DNA from: Gemmiger formicilis
Lineage (GTDB): Bacteria; Bacillota; Clostridia; Oscillospirales; Ruminococcaceae
Direction: 5' to 3'
Length of the DNA: 64,000 bases
Assembly: GCF_900167555.1 (NCBI RefSeq)
Contig: NZ_FUYF01000011.1
Location: forward strand, 43,833-107,832
In this document: positions 51,047-60,920 of the stretch, one piece after another
How the letters are laid out: each line of letters begins with the position of its first letter
How positions within the stretch are numbered: the stretch's first letter is position 1
Translations under genes and position numbers: made by a program
Notes under the pieces: model-generated
The model's database searches: none
Seen by the model: the letters and a program-made list of their open reading frames with translations, nothing else
Told to the model about the DNA's origin: nothing

Positions 51047-52096
51047 ATGGAAAATCTGAAAAAGAATCCGTTGAGCCTGCAACTCAACGTTGAGGACTTT
51101 GCCCCCGCGTCCAACGACGAGAAGAAAAGCCTTGTCGTCATGCGCGAGAGCGTCAACTTCTGGAAGGACGGCATGCGCCGTCTGCGCAAAAACAAGATCG
51201 CCATGGTCAGCCTGGTCGTCATCCTGCTGATCGCCTTCATGGCCTATGTTCTGCCCAGCCTCTGGCCCTACAGCTATGAGCAGCAGATCAAGGGCAGCAA
51301 CAACCTGGCCCCGTTTGAGTATTCTGCCGCGGAGCAGAAGCTCATCGACCAGGGCGAGAGCGTATTCCCCCACATTCTGGGCACCGACCGTATGGGTCGT
51401 GACTTTGCCGTGCGTGTCATGATGGGCACCCGCGTCTCCCTGTCCGTCGGCCTGCTGGCCTCTGTGCTGGTCCTGCTCATCGGCGCGACCTACGGCGCCA
51501 TCTCCGCATTTGCGGGCGGCTGGATCGATAACATCATGATGCGTATTACCGATATTCTCTACACCATCCCCGACATCCTGCTCATCATCCTGCTGGCCAT
51601 GGCCATCAAGGAACCGCTGGAGAGCCTGGCCACCAAGCCCGGCTTCGGCTGGATGCAGAAGCTCGGCCCCAACATGGTGTCCATCTTCATCATCTTCGCC
51701 CTGCTGTACTGGGTCGGCATGGCGCGTATCGTCCGCTCCCAGGTCCTGACGCTGAAGGAGAGCGAGTACGTCACCGCTGCCCGCGCGCTGGGTGCCTCCG
51801 GCGGGCGCATCATCAAGAAGCACCTGCTGACCAACTGCATGGGCACCCTGATCGTCACCACCACCCTGCAGATCCCGTCCTCCATCTTCACCGAGAGCTA
51901 CCTGAGCTTCCTCGGCCTCGGCGTTGCAGCCCCCATGCCGTCCCTCGGCTCGCTGGCGACTGACGCCGTCAAGGGCATGAACACCTACCCGGTGCTGCTG
52001 ATCGCCCCCGCGCTGATGATCAGCATCATGATCTTGGTTTTCAACCTGTTCGGCGACGGTCTGCGCGATGCGTTTGACCCGAAGCTCAAGAGCTAA
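51047..52096 (+). CDS. oppC: Oligopeptide ABC transporter permease OppC
   Basis: 349 residues, ATG at 51047 after AAGGAGGAG. A 60-residue cytosolic N-terminus includes FWKDGMRRLRKNKIAMVSL (OppC_N). HILGTDRMGRDFAVRVMMGTR and the EAA loop EYVTAARALGASGGRIIKKHL are diagnostic. It pairs with OppB. There is an insertion of about 60 residues before the first periplasmic motif (QQIKGSNNLAPFEYSAAEQK), as in other clostridial OppC proteins. Confidence 0.95.
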   Translation: MENLKKNPLSLQLNVEDFAPASNDEKKSLVVMRESVNFWKDGMRRLRKNKIAMVSLVVILLIAFMAYVLPSLWPYSYEQQIKGSNNLAPFEYSAAEQKLIDQGESVFPHILGTDRMGRDFAVRVMMGTRVSLSVGLLASVLVLLIGATYGAISAFAGGWIDNIMMRITDILYTIPDILLIILLAMAIKEPLESLATKPGFGWMQKLGPNMVSIFIIFALLYWVGMARIVRSQVLTLKESEYVTAARALGASGGRIIKKHLLTNCMGTLIVTTTLQIPSSIFTESYLSFLGLGVAAPMPSLGSLATDAVKGMNTYPVLLIAPALMISIMILVFNLFGDGLRDAFDPKLKS

Positions 52097-52115
52097 AGAG
52101 GGAAGGAGGAGCAAC

Positions 52116-53114
52116 ATGAGCGAAAAAATTCTTGAAATCAAGGACGAACGCCTGTCCTTCTTCACCCCCGCGGGCGAGGTCAAGGCGCTGAACGGCGTGT
52201 CCTTCAGCATGAACCAGGGCGACGTGCTGGGCATCGTCGGCGAGTCCGGCTCCGGCAAGTCTGTCACGGCCTACTCCATCATGGGCCTGACTGCCTACCC
52301 CGGACGTCTGGTCGGCGGCACGGTGTGGTTCAACGGCCACCAGATCGACAAAATGACCGAGAAGGAGTTCCGCAAAATTCGCGGCAACGAGGTCTCCATC
52401 ATCTTCCAGGACCCCATGACGAGCCTGAACCCGGTGTACACCATCGGCAACCAGATCGTCGAGGTCATCCTGCTGCACACCAAAAAGACCAAGCAGGAAG
52501 CCTGGGCCCGCGCTAGGGAGCTGCTGGAGCTGGTCGGCATCAACGAGCCGGACCGCCGCCTGAAGCAGTACCCGCATGAGCTGTCCGGTGGTATGCGCCA
52601 GCGCGTCATGATCGCCATTGCGCTGGCCTGTGAGCCGAAGCTGCTGATCGCCGACGAGCCGACCACCGCGCTGGACGTGACGATCCAGGCACAGATCCTG
52701 GAGCTGATGAACGACCTGCGCCACAAGCTGGGCATGTCCATCATTATGATCACCCATGACCTGGGCGTTGTGGCCCAGATGTGCGAGAAGATCGCCGTCA
52801 TGTACGCCGGTCACATCGTCGAGTACGGCACGACGGACGAAATTTTCTACAACCCCCAGCATGAGTACACGAAGGGCCTGATCAACTCCATCCCGAAGCT
52901 GAACGCCGAGGAGAAGGAGCGTCTGGTGCCCATCGAGGGTCAGCCCGTTGACCTGCTGAACCCGCCCGCAGGCTGCCCGTTTGCGCCGCGCTGCAAGAGC
53001 TGCATGAAGGTCTGCCTGAACAAGATGCCGCCCAGAACCGAATTGAGCGACACCCACTACACCTATTGCTGGCTGCGCCAGAAGGAAGAATTTGAGAAGG
53101 GGGGCAAAGCCTGA
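52116..53114 (+). CDS. oppD: Oligopeptide ABC transporter ATPase OppD
   Basis: 332 residues from the ATG at 52116 (GGAAGGAGGAG upstream). Walker A GESGSGKSVT, signature LSGGMRQRVMIAIAL, Walker B LLIADEPTTALDVT. The C-terminal oligopeptide domain has the cysteine set CPFAPRCKSCMKVC, usual for OppD/F proteins and linked to a 4Fe-4S cluster in related transporters. Its stop overlaps the oppF start (ATGA-type). Confidence 0.96.
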   Translation: MSEKILEIKDERLSFFTPAGEVKALNGVSFSMNQGDVLGIVGESGSGKSVTAYSIMGLTAYPGRLVGGTVWFNGHQIDKMTEKEFRKIRGNEVSIIFQDPMTSLNPVYTIGNQIVEVILLHTKKTKQEAWARARELLELVGINEPDRRLKQYPHELSGGMRQRVMIAIALACEPKLLIADEPTTALDVTIQAQILELMNDLRHKLGMSIIMITHDLGVVAQMCEKIAVMYAGHIVEYGTTDEIFYNPQHEYTKGLINSIPKLNAEEKERLVPIEGQPVDLLNPPAGCPFAPRCKSCMKVCLNKMPPRTELSDTHYTYCWLRQKEEFEKGGKA

Positions 53115-54103
53115 TGAGCGAGAATCTCGTTGAAGTAAAGCATCTGCAGCAGTATTTCCCCGCCGGCGGCATGGGCAAGAACAAGCAGTACGTTCAGGCC
53201 GTGGACGACGTGAGCTTTGCCATCCGCAAGGGCGAGACGCTGGGCCTGGTCGGTGAGTCCGGCTGCGGCAAGACCACGACGGGCCGCACCCTGCTGCGCC
53301 TGTATGAGCCTACCGACGGCACCATCATCTACGACGGCAAGGTCCTGTTTGACAAAAAGGAAAAGATCGCCGTTGATATGCTGCCCTACCGCCGCCGTAT
53401 GCAGATCGTGTTCCAGGACCCCTACGCGAGCCTGGACCCCCGCATGACCATCGGCGACATCGTCGGCGAGGGCATCGACATCCACCACCTGTGCGCCAAC
53501 GCCAAGGAGCGCCATGACAAGATCATCTCCCTGCTCGAGCGCGTCGGCCTGAACAGTGAGCACGCCAACCGCTACCCGCACGAGTTCTCCGGCGGTCAGC
53601 GCCAGCGCGTCGGCATCGCCCGCGCCCTGGCTGTGGACCCCGAGTTCATCGTCTGCGACGAGCCGGTCTCCGCGCTGGACGTTTCGATCCAGGCGCAGGT
53701 CGTCAACATGTTTGAGGACCTGCAGCAGGAGATGGGGCTGACCTACCTGTTCATCGCCCACGACCTGAGCGTTGTCAAGCACATTTCCAACCGCATCGGC
53801 GTTATGTATCTGGGCAAGATGGTGGAGCTGGCCGACAGCTTTGAGCTGATCGCCCACAGTGTCCACCCCTACACCCGCAGCCTGATCTCGGCCATTCCCG
53901 TGGCGGACCCCGTCACGGCCCGCCAGAGCCACCGTATCGTGCTGCAGGGCGATGTGCCCAGCCCGCTGAATCCGCCGAGCGGCTGCCGCTTCCGCACCCG
54001 CTGCCCCTACGCCGACGAGCGCTGCGCCGCCGAGGTGCCGGAGTTCAAGGAAGTGAGCAGCGGCCACTGGGCAGCGTGCCACCATCTGGACAAAGTAAAG
54101 TAA
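53114..54103 (+). CDS. oppF: Oligopeptide ABC transporter ATPase OppF
   Basis: 329 residues. Walker [19 protein letters not shown]-loop [19 protein letters not shown], signature [15 protein letters not shown], Walker [15 protein letters not shown]. The C-terminal region [14 protein letters not shown] is the OppF cysteine motif. It forms the ATPase heterodimer with OppD. ATG at 53114 shares bases with the oppD stop; GGGGGGCAAAG precedes it. Confidence 0.96.
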   Translation: MSENLVEVKHLQQYFPAGGMGKNKQYVQAVDDVSFAIRKGETLGLVGESGCGKTTTGRTLLRLYEPTDGTIIYDGKVLFDKKEKIAVDMLPYRRRMQIVFQDPYASLDPRMTIGDIVGEGIDIHHLCANAKERHDKIISLLERVGLNSEHANRYPHEFSGGQRQRVGIARALAVDPEFIVCDEPVSALDVSIQAQVVNMFEDLQQEMGLTYLFIAHDLSVVKHISNRIGVMYLGKMVELADSFELIAHSVHPYTRSLISAIPVADPVTARQSHRIVLQGDVPSPLNPPSGCRFRTRCPYADERCAAEVPEFKEVSSGHWAACHHLDKVK

Positions 54104-54430
54104 TGTAGGGGGCGCTGCCGGGCGTGGCGGACGCCGTTTGTCCGCCCCTCGACTCCACCCGACATAAAAACTCATACTTATACAGGGCGGCTCACCGCAG
54201 CCGCCTTGTGCTTGACCCTAAAATGTGCGCGTAGGGCGAACATCCATCCGCGGGGCATAGAACTGTACGCGGTAGAAATACAAAGGGACTTTCTATCAAA
54301 ACAGTTACAAAAGTTACAGACCACTTGAAATTGCGGATTCAGAGTGGTAAAGTATAAATATTCATTCCGTTGGGGGCTTGTCTCCCGGGGGGATTGGGTA
54401 TAAAGTACATTATATTTGGAGGGTACATTC
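54104..54430. promoter_or_regulatory. oppF-oppA intergenic region with hairpin and promoter
   Basis: A hairpin GGCGGCT/AGCCGCC (about 54186-54205) with only a short T-run may weakly terminate oppF transcription. A candidate promoter follows: TTGCGG (54331-54336), 16 bp, TATAAA (54353-54358). GTTACA is directly repeated at 9 bp (CAGTTACAAAAGTTACAG, about 54302-54319), and similar bases (GTTACAAAACGGTAAC) precede the second oppA. No gene. Confidence 0.5.
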
Positions 54431-56164
54431 ATGAAGATGAAGAACATTGCTGCCGTGGCTATGGCCGGCTGCATGGCTGCTTCTCTGGCTGCGTGCGGCG
54501 GCTCTGCAAGCTCCGCTGCCACCGATGCCAGCAGCGCTGCATCCACTGAGGCTGCGACCAGCGAAGCCACCGAGGCTACCGGCACTTCCGCCAACGGTTT
54601 CACCGTCCAGCTCGGTTCCAACCCCGAGACCCTGGACCCCGCGCTGAACAGCGCAATCGACGCTTCCAACACGTTGATCACTGTCTTTGAGCCGCTGCTG
54701 CTCATCGATGAGAACAACGAGGTCATCCCCGGCCAGGCAGATCTGCCCGAGGTCTCTGAGGACGGCCTGACCTGGACCTTCACCATGAAGGACGGCCTGA
54801 AGTGGAGCGACGGCTCCGACCTGACTGCGAAGGACTTTGAGTACTCCTTCAAGCGTCTGGCCTGCCCCGACACCGCAGCCCCCTACGGCGAGACCGTTGT
54901 CGGCATGATCGACGGCTACAAGGATGCCATCGGCAACCCCGATGCAGACGGCAACACCACCACCGATCCCGACTGGGATGCCCTGAACGTCCACGCCAGC
55001 GAGGACGGCAAGACCCTGACCATCCAGCTGGCCTATCCCTGCTCCTACTTCGATAAGCTCTGCGCCTTCGCGGCTATGAGCCCCGTGCAGCAGGCCACTG
55101 TTGAGGCCAACGGCGATGCCTGGTGCACGCAGCCTGACACCTTCGTCTGCAACGGCCCCTACATGATCACCAATTGGGTCCCCTCCGAGCGTATTGTTCT
55201 GTCCAAGAACCCGAACTACGTCGGCGGCTGGGATACCTCCAAGATCGTTTCCGACACCATCACCCTGCTCCTGCTCGAGGACTCCAGCGCTTCTTACGCC
55301 GCCTACAACAGCGGTGAGGCACAGCTCATCAAGGATGTCCCCACCGATGAGATCCCCAGCCTGACCAAGGCTGAGGACGGCGGCGACTTCTACGTTGACA
55401 CCATCCTGGGCACCTACTACATCTCCCTGAACGACCAGAAGGAGCCGTTCACCGACCCCAATGTCCGCAAGGCTCTGTCTCTGGCCATTGACCGTGACTA
55501 CGTTGCCAACACCATCATGCAGGGCACCTACACCCCCGCTTACAACCTGGTCGGCCCCGGCATCGTCGATGAGAGCGGCATGTTCTACGACAACGCCAAC
55601 GGCGGCAAGACCTACATCAGCGACGACTACGACGCCAACCTCGAGGAGGCCAAGCAGCTGCTGGCCGATGCCGGTTACCCGAACGGCGAGGGCTTCCCCA
55701 CCATCGAGTACAGCACCAACGACGCCGGTTACCACACCCCCGTTGCTGAGTACGTCCAGCAGGCCTGGGGCGAGCTGGGCATCACCGTCAACATCAACAA
55801 GGTCGAGTGGGCCAGCTTCACCCCGATGCGCCGCGCCGGCGACTACGACGTCAGCCGTAACGGCTGGGTCATGGACTACAACGATCCTTCCAACATGATC
55901 GAGCTGTTCACCACCACCAACGGCAACAACGATGGTAAGTACAGCAACCCCGAGTTCGATGCCGCCGTCGAAGCCTCCAAGGTCGCCGATAAGAGCGTCC
56001 ACTTCCAGAAGCTGCACGAGGCCGAGGACATCCTGATGGCCGACGCCGCCTGCATCCCCGTTGCGTATTACAACGACTTCTGGCTGCAGAGCCCCTCTCT
56101 GAAGGGCACCTGGCACAGCCCCTACGGCTACTGGTACCTGCAGTACGGTTATGTTGAGGAGTAA
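54431..56164 (+). CDS. oppA: Oligopeptide-binding lipoprotein OppA, copy 1
   Basis: 577 residues from the ATG at 54431 (TTGGAGGG upstream). Lipobox SLAAC, a Ser/Ala/Thr linker to ~50, then an SBP_bac_5 fold: NPETLDPALNSAIDASN, WTFTMKDGLKWSDGSDLTAKDFEYSFKRL, NPNYVGGWD, and C-terminal AACIPVAYYNDFWLQSPSLKG. It captures peptides for OppBCDF. Nearly identical to the next gene over most of its length, apart from the signal and linker. It has its own promoter and terminator, so binding-protein levels can exceed those of the permease. Confidence 0.95.
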   Translation: MKMKNIAAVAMAGCMAASLAACGGSASSAATDASSAASTEAATSEATEATGTSANGFTVQLGSNPETLDPALNSAIDASNTLITVFEPLLLIDENNEVIPGQADLPEVSEDGLTWTFTMKDGLKWSDGSDLTAKDFEYSFKRLACPDTAAPYGETVVGMIDGYKDAIGNPDADGNTTTDPDWDALNVHASEDGKTLTIQLAYPCSYFDKLCAFAAMSPVQQATVEANGDAWCTQPDTFVCNGPYMITNWVPSERIVLSKNPNYVGGWDTSKIVSDTITLLLLEDSSASYAAYNSGEAQLIKDVPTDEIPSLTKAEDGGDFYVDTILGTYYISLNDQKEPFTDPNVRKALSLAIDRDYVANTIMQGTYTPAYNLVGPGIVDESGMFYDNANGGKTYISDDYDANLEEAKQLLADAGYPNGEGFPTIEYSTNDAGYHTPVAEYVQQAWGELGITVNINKVEWASFTPMRRAGDYDVSRNGWVMDYNDPSNMIELFTTTNGNNDGKYSNPEFDAAVEASKVADKSVHFQKLHEAEDILMADAACIPVAYYNDFWLQSPSLKGTWHSPYGYWYLQYGYVEE

Positions 56165-56186
56165 TCCCTTATAACTGAATAAGCGC

Positions 56187-56220
56187 AAGGCACGACCTGT
56201 AAAAAGGCCGTGCCTTTTTT
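56187..56220 (+). terminator. Terminator after oppA copy 1
   Basis: Stem AAGGCACG/CGTGCCTT followed by TTTT. Confidence 0.8.
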
Positions 56221-56227
56221 GGTTGTG

Positions 56228-56358
56228 CGGCTTCCCCCTTGGGGGAAGCTGTCAGCGGCCCCGCCCGCTGACTGATGAGGGGAAACCTTGCCGCCGCTGC
56301 GCGTAAGCGGGCAGCGGCGGCAGACTCGGCCCTCATCCGGCCCCGCGGGGGAAGGCCA
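56228..56358. repeat. CTTCCCC/GGGGAAG stem-loop repeat between the two oppA genes
   Basis: GGCTTCCCCCTTGGGGGAAG, CTGTCAGCGGCCCCGCCCGC, TGACTGATGAGGGG, CCCTCATCCGGCCCCGCGGG. It lies between terminator and promoter; no gene. Confidence 0.75.
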
Positions 56359-56393
56359 ATTTGTTACAAAACGGTAACATATCGTTGCCGAAC

Positions 56394-56422
56394 TTGCAAT
56401 CCTGTGTTGCGCGTACTATAAT
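56394..56422 (+). promoter_or_regulatory. Promoter of oppA copy 2
   Basis: -35 TTGCAA (56394-56399), 17-bp spacer, -10 TATAAT (56417-56422). GTTAC/GTAAC inverted pair lies at 56363-56378, upstream. Confidence 0.65.
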
Positions 56423-56490
56423 ATTCGATGTTCGCCTGTCGCGGACAGGAAACGAGTGTAAGAAAGATCCATCAGGAGGATACAAGCAAC

Positions 56491-58212
56491 ATGAAGAACA
56501 AGAGAATCATCGCCGCGGCGATGGCTACCGGTATGGCAGTTTCTCTGGCTGCCTGCGGCGGTTCCGCAAGCACGACCGACACCACCGGTACTGCCGATGC
56601 TGCCACCACCGAGGCTGCTGACGCCGCCACCGGCGAGGGCACCGGCTTCACCGTCCAGCTCGGCCCCAACCCCGAGACCCTGGACCCGGCCCTGAACGCT
56701 GCCGTCGACGGCGGCAACACCCTCATCACCATCGAGGAGCCCCTGCTCATCATCGACGAGAACAACGAAATCCAGCCCGGTCAGGCCGAGAGCTACGAAG
56801 TCAGCGATGACGGCTTGGTCTGGACCTTCCATCTGCGCGACGGCCTGAAGTGGAGCGACGGTTCCGACCTGACTGCGAAGGACTTTGAGTACTCCTTCAA
56901 GCGTCTGGCCTGCCCCGACACCGCCGCCCCCTACGCCGAGACGGTTGTCGGCATGATCGACGGCTATCAGGATGCCATCGGCAACCCCGATGCGGACGGC
57001 AACACCACCACCGATCCCGACTGGGACGCTCTGAACGTCGTTGCCAGCGAGGACGGTAAGGACCTGACCATCACCCTGAGCTATCCCTGCTCCTACTTTG
57101 ACAAGCTGGCCGCTTTTGTCGCCACTTCACCCGTGCAGCAGGCCACTGTGGAGGCCAACGGCGACGCCTGGTGCACCGAGCCCGACACCTACGTCTGCAA
57201 CGGCCCCTACATGATCACCGATTGGATCCCCTCCGAGCGTATTGTTCTGTCCAAGAACCCGAACTACGTCGGCGGCTGGGATTCCTCCAAGATCGTTTCC
57301 GACACCATCACCCTGCTTCTGCTCGAGGATTCCAGCGCTGCCTACGCCGCCTACAACAGCGGTGAGGCACAGCTCGTCAAGGACGTCCCCACCGATGAGA
57401 TCCCCAGCCTGACCAGGGCCGAGGACGGCGGCGACTTCTATCTCGATGAGATCATGGGCACCTACTACATCTCCCTGAACGATCAGAAGGAGCCGTTCAC
57501 CGACCCCAATGTCCGCAAGGCTCTGTCTCTGGCCATTGACCGCGACTACGTTGCCAACACCATCATGCAGGGCATCTACACCCCCGCCACTGCGCTGGTT
57601 GGCCCCGGCATCGTGGACAACGAGGGCTACTTCAAGGACAATGCCAACGGCGGCAAGCCCTACATCAGCGACGACTACGAGGCCAACCTCGAGGAGGCCA
57701 AGCAGCTGATGACCGAGGCCGGCTACCCGGACGGCGAGGGCTTCCCGGTTGTTGAGTACAGCGCCAACGACGCCGGCTACCACATCCCCGTTGCTGAGTA
57801 CGTCCAGCAGGCCTGGGGCGAGCTGGGCATCACCGTCAACATCAACAAGGTCGAGTGGGCCAGCTTCCTGCCGATGCGCCGCGCCGGTGACTATGACATC
57901 AGCCGCAACGGCTGGTCCATGGACTACAACGACCCCTCCAACATGCTGGAGCTGTTCACCACCAACAACGGCAACAACGACGGCAAGTACGCCAACCCCG
58001 CGTTTGACAAGCTCATCGAGGAGTCCCGCGTTGCCGACAAGGCTACCCACTTTGAGAAGCTGCACGAGGCCGAGGACATGCTGATGGCCGACGCCGCCTG
58101 CATCCCCGTTGCGTATTACAACGACTTCTGGCTGCAGAGCCCCTCTCTGAAGGGCACCTGGCACAGCCCCTACGGCTACTGGTACCTGCAGTACGGTTAT
58201 ATTGAGGAGTAA
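56491..58212 (+). CDS. oppA: Oligopeptide-binding lipoprotein OppA, copy 2
   Basis: 573 residues from the ATG at 56491 (CAGGAGGA upstream). Same fold and motifs as copy 1; differences concentrate in the linker (residues ~25-50) and scattered positions such as PNPETLDPALNAAVDGGN. The C-terminal 30 residues differ only in one residue (YGYIEE versus YGYVEE). Arose by tandem duplication; a separate promoter and terminator suggest independent control. Peptide preference may differ through the ligand-pocket substitutions. Confidence 0.95.
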   Translation: MKNKRIIAAAMATGMAVSLAACGGSASTTDTTGTADAATTEAADAATGEGTGFTVQLGPNPETLDPALNAAVDGGNTLITIEEPLLIIDENNEIQPGQAESYEVSDDGLVWTFHLRDGLKWSDGSDLTAKDFEYSFKRLACPDTAAPYAETVVGMIDGYQDAIGNPDADGNTTTDPDWDALNVVASEDGKDLTITLSYPCSYFDKLAAFVATSPVQQATVEANGDAWCTEPDTYVCNGPYMITDWIPSERIVLSKNPNYVGGWDSSKIVSDTITLLLLEDSSAAYAAYNSGEAQLVKDVPTDEIPSLTRAEDGGDFYLDEIMGTYYISLNDQKEPFTDPNVRKALSLAIDRDYVANTIMQGIYTPATALVGPGIVDNEGYFKDNANGGKPYISDDYEANLEEAKQLMTEAGYPDGEGFPVVEYSANDAGYHIPVAEYVQQAWGELGITVNINKVEWASFLPMRRAGDYDISRNGWSMDYNDPSNMLELFTTNNGNNDGKYANPAFDKLIEESRVADKATHFEKLHEAEDMLMADAACIPVAYYNDFWLQSPSLKGTWHSPYGYWYLQYGYIEE

Positions 58213-58227
58213 TTTCCTTTATAAATG

Positions 58228-58260
58228 AAAAGGCACGTCCTACGTTGGACGTGCCTTTTT
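58228..58260 (+). terminator. Terminator after oppA copy 2
   Basis: Stem AAAAGGCACGTCC/GGACGTGCCTTTTT. Confidence 0.85.
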
Positions 58261-58297
58261 CTGTGTCTGGCTTCCCCCTTGGGGGAAGGCTTGGGAC

Positions 58298-59284
58298 TCA
58301 CGCCCCCAGCGTTGCCGCCATGACCGCCTTGATCGTGTGCATGCGGTTCTCGGCCTCCTGGAACACGATGGACTGCGGGCCGTTAAAGACCTCGTCGGTC
58401 ACTTCCATGGCGTCGCGGTCAAACTTTTCGCCCATCTCCCTGCCGACGGCGGTCTTGTGGTCGTGGTAGGCGGGCAGGCAGTGCATGAACACGGCAGTGC
58501 CCTTGGCCTTCGCCATCAGCTCGGCGTTGACCTGATAGGGGGACAGGGCGTTGATGCGCTCCTCCCAGACCTCGACAGGCTCACCCATGCTGACCCAGAC
58601 GTCGGTGTAGACGACATCCGCACCGGCCACGGCGTCGGTGTCCTCGCTCAGCGTGATGCTGCCGCCGCTGACGCGGGCGAACTCTTTGCACTTTTCCACC
58701 AGCGCGGGGTCCGGCCAGTAGGCTTTGGGGGCACAGGCCACAAAATGCAGGCCCATCTTGGCGCAGCCGATCATCAGGCTGTTGCCCATGTTGTAGCGGG
58801 CGTCGCCCATGTAGGCGAATTTCAGCCCCTGCAGCTTGCCGAAATGCTCACGCAGCGTCAAAAAATCGGCCAGGATCTGGGTGGGATGGTACTCGTTCGT
58901 CAGGCCGTTCCAGACGGGCACGCTGGCGTATTTGGCCAGCTCCTCAACGATGGCCTGGCCGTAGCCGCGGTACTCGATGCCCTCAAACATGCCGGACAGC
59001 ACCTGCGCGGTGTCGGCGATGGACTCTTTCTTGCCGATCTGGCTGCTTGTGGGGTCCAGGTAGGTCGTGCCCATGCCAAGGTCGTGCGCGGCGACCTCGA
59101 ACGAGCAGCGGGTGCGGGTGGATGTTTTCTCAAAGATCAGCGCCACATTCTTGCCGCGCAGCGTGTCGTGCGGAATGCCCGCCCTTTTCTTGGCCTTCAG
59201 CTCGGCTGCCAGATCCAGCAGATAACCGATTTCCGCGGGGGTAAAGTCCAACAGCGTCAAAAAATCATGCCCTATGAGGTCCAT
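58298..59284 (-). CDS. argF: Second ornithine carbamoyltransferase, canonical HCLP type
   Basis: 328 residues from the ATG at 59284 (AAGGAGC upstream). STRTR (55-59), HPTQ (133-136), DVWVSMG (228-234) and HCLPAYHD (268-275) are all intact, and the length is that of ArcB/ArgI-type enzymes. It forms citrulline from ornithine and carbamoyl phosphate. It is monocistronic, without arcA or arcC nearby, and carries an ARG-box-like palindrome just downstream of its -10. That points to repression by arginine and hence a biosynthetic role despite its ArcB-like style. Confidence 0.95.
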   Translation of the reverse strand: MDLIGHDFLTLLDFTPAEIGYLLDLAAELKAKKRAGIPHDTLRGKNVALIFEKTSTRTRCSFEVAAHDLGMGTTYLDPTSSQIGKKESIADTAQVLSGMFEGIEYRGYGQAIVEELAKYASVPVWNGLTNEYHPTQILADFLTLREHFGKLQGLKFAYMGDARYNMGNSLMIGCAKMGLHFVACAPKAYWPDPALVEKCKEFARVSGGSITLSEDTDAVAGADVVYTDVWVSMGEPVEVWEERINALSPYQVNAELMAKAKGTAVFMHCLPAYHDHKTAVGREMGEKFDRDAMEVTDEVFNGPQSIVFQEAENRMHTIKAVMAATLGA

Positions 59285-59316
59285 AGTAAAGCTCCTTTTT
59301 AAATATACGGTTTATT

Positions 59317-59330
59317 TGTATAAATATACA
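59317..59330. promoter_or_regulatory. ARG-box-like palindrome at the second OTC gene
   Basis: TGTATAAATATACA, a perfect palindrome differing from the argG box only at two symmetric positions. It lies immediately downstream of the -10, as at argG. Confidence 0.6.
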
Positions 59331-59333
59331 TAC

Positions 59334-59362
59334 ATTATAGCACGTTTGGGGATGATATGCAA
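59334..59362 (-). promoter_or_regulatory. Promoter of the second OTC gene
   Basis: Minus strand: -35 TTGCAT (59357-59362), 17-bp spacer, -10 TATAAT (59334-59339). Confidence 0.7.
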
Positions 59363-59429
59363 GTGCGGGTTTTTGTGGTATAATTAAAAAAACAGGGGCT
59401 TGCCGCGAGTGTCCATTTGCCGTTGAACG

Positions 59430-59610
59430 GCTTTGTAGGGGCCGGGCATGCCCGGCCCGGAGGTGCAGGGCGGGCGGTAGTCCATGGAAAAGCCGCGGGC
59501 CGGACATGTCCGGCCCCTACAGGCCGGAAATCCCCGGCCGGGCATCTATGGCGGGCTTTGCCCTCATCCGGCCCTGCGGGGCCACCTTCCCCCGACGGGG
59601 AAGGCAAGGG
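59430..59610. repeat. REP-like units and partial CTTCCCC repeat before dinB
   Basis: GTAGGGG unit with core CCGGGCATGCCCGG (from 59435), inverted unit with core CCGGACATGTCCGG ending CCCCTAC (near 59520), then CCCTCATCCGGCCCTGCGGG and CACCTTCCCCCGACGGGGAA. No gene in 59363-59626. Confidence 0.7.
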
Positions 59611-59626
59611 CGGAAAGGAGGTCCCC

Positions 59627-60865
59627 ATGCCAAAAATCTACTTCCATGTGGACGTCAACTCGGCGTTTTTGTCCTGGTCGGCGCTCAAGGCGCTGCAAGG
59701 CGGCAGCACTGTCGATCTGCGTACGATCCCTGCCGTCGTCGGCGGGGATGAGGCCAAGCGCCACGGCGTTGTGCTGGCAAAAAGCACCCCGGCGAAAAAA
59801 TTCGGCATCCAGACGGGGGAGAGCCTCTTTGCCGCCCGCGTCAAGTGCCCGGGGCTGACCGTCGTGCCGCCGGACTTTGATTTTTATGTAAAAAACAGCA
59901 AGGCATTGATTCAAATTTTGAACGATTACACCCCGGATGTTGAACAATACAGCATCGACGAGGCGTTTCTCGACATGACCGGCACCGAGGCACTGTTCGG
60001 CCCGCCGCTGACCGCCGCGCACACGATCCGCCGCCGCGTGCGCCGGGAGCTGGGCTTCACGGTCAACGTCGGCATTGCGCCCAACCGCCTGCTGGCCAAG
60101 ATGGCCTCCGACTTTGAAAAGCCCGACAGGGTGCATACCTTATATAAATACGAGGTCGAGACCAAGATGTGGCCGCTGCCGGTGGGCGACCTGTTCGGCG
60201 TCGGCCCCAGCGCGGCCAAGCGCCTGAACAGCTGCGGCATCTACACCATAGGGGATTTGGCCCGGCTTGAGCGGGACACGGCGGTCAAGCTGTTCGGCAG
60301 CCGCGGCGATACGCTGTGGAACTACGCCAATGGCCGCGAGGCCGACCCCGTGACCAAGCAGCGCACCCGCGACAACAGCTACGGCAACAGCGTAACGATG
60401 CCCAGGGACCTGGCCCGCCCCGCGGACGCCGACGCCACGATGCTGGCACTCTGCGATTCCGTCGGGCGGCGTCTGCGCGCCGACGGCAAGACGGCCCGTG
60501 TCGTCACGGTACAGCTGGTGGACAACGCCTTCCGCCGCACGAGCCACCAGACGACGCTGCCCAACCCGACGAACTCCACGGACCGCCTCTACCATGTGGC
60601 AATCGAGCTGATGCGCCAGATGTGGCCGCAGCGCCCCGTGCGGCTGGTGGGTGTCAGCGCCGAAAAGACCGGCGAGGACAACTTTGAGCAGATGGACCTT
60701 TTCACCGATGCCGCCCGCATCGACAAGCAGGAGAAGCTGGACCGCGCCGCCGATGCCCTGCGCCGTAAATTCGGCGGCGCGGCGGTGACACGGGCGACGC
60801 TGCTAAGCCCCGATACCCGCAAGCCCGAGGCGTTGAGCACCGCCAAAGAGCGGGATAAAAAATGA
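59627..60865 (+). CDS. dinB: DNA polymerase IV / Y-family polymerase
   Basis: 412 residues from the ATG at 59627 (GAAAGGAGG upstream). Catalytic Asp in FHVDVNSAF (near residue 7) and the Asp-Glu pair in YSIDEAFLDMTG (near 110). The helix-hairpin-helix region FGVGPSAAKRLNSCGIYTIGDLA and little-finger domain follow. A beta-clamp motif QMDLF lies near residue 360. It performs low-fidelity translesion synthesis. No LexA box was found upstream, where repeats fill the space. It has its own terminator. Confidence 0.95.
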   Translation: MPKIYFHVDVNSAFLSWSALKALQGGSTVDLRTIPAVVGGDEAKRHGVVLAKSTPAKKFGIQTGESLFAARVKCPGLTVVPPDFDFYVKNSKALIQILNDYTPDVEQYSIDEAFLDMTGTEALFGPPLTAAHTIRRRVRRELGFTVNVGIAPNRLLAKMASDFEKPDRVHTLYKYEVETKMWPLPVGDLFGVGPSAAKRLNSCGIYTIGDLARLERDTAVKLFGSRGDTLWNYANGREADPVTKQRTRDNSYGNSVTMPRDLARPADADATMLALCDSVGRRLRADGKTARVVTVQLVDNAFRRTSHQTTLPNPTNSTDRLYHVAIELMRQMWPQRPVRLVGVSAEKTGEDNFEQMDLFTDAARIDKQEKLDRAADALRRKFGGAAVTRATLLSPDTRKPEALSTAKERDKK

Positions 60866-60902
60866 CCCATGGAGACGGTGGCTGCCTCTCATGGGTCATT
60901 TG
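60859..60902 (+). terminator. Terminator overlapping the dinB stop
   Basis: Stem AAATGACCCAT/ATGGGTCATTT with inner GGAG/CTCT pairing. The stop codon lies in the left arm. Confidence 0.7.
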
Positions 60903-60920
60903 TACTTTGTATGAGCATGG

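Noticed and set aside
58298..59284. Catabolic arginine deiminase ornithine carbamoyltransferase (arcB)
   Set aside because: No arcA, arcC or arcD nearby, and an ARG-box-like site suggests repression by arginine; kept as a second biosynthetic OTC.
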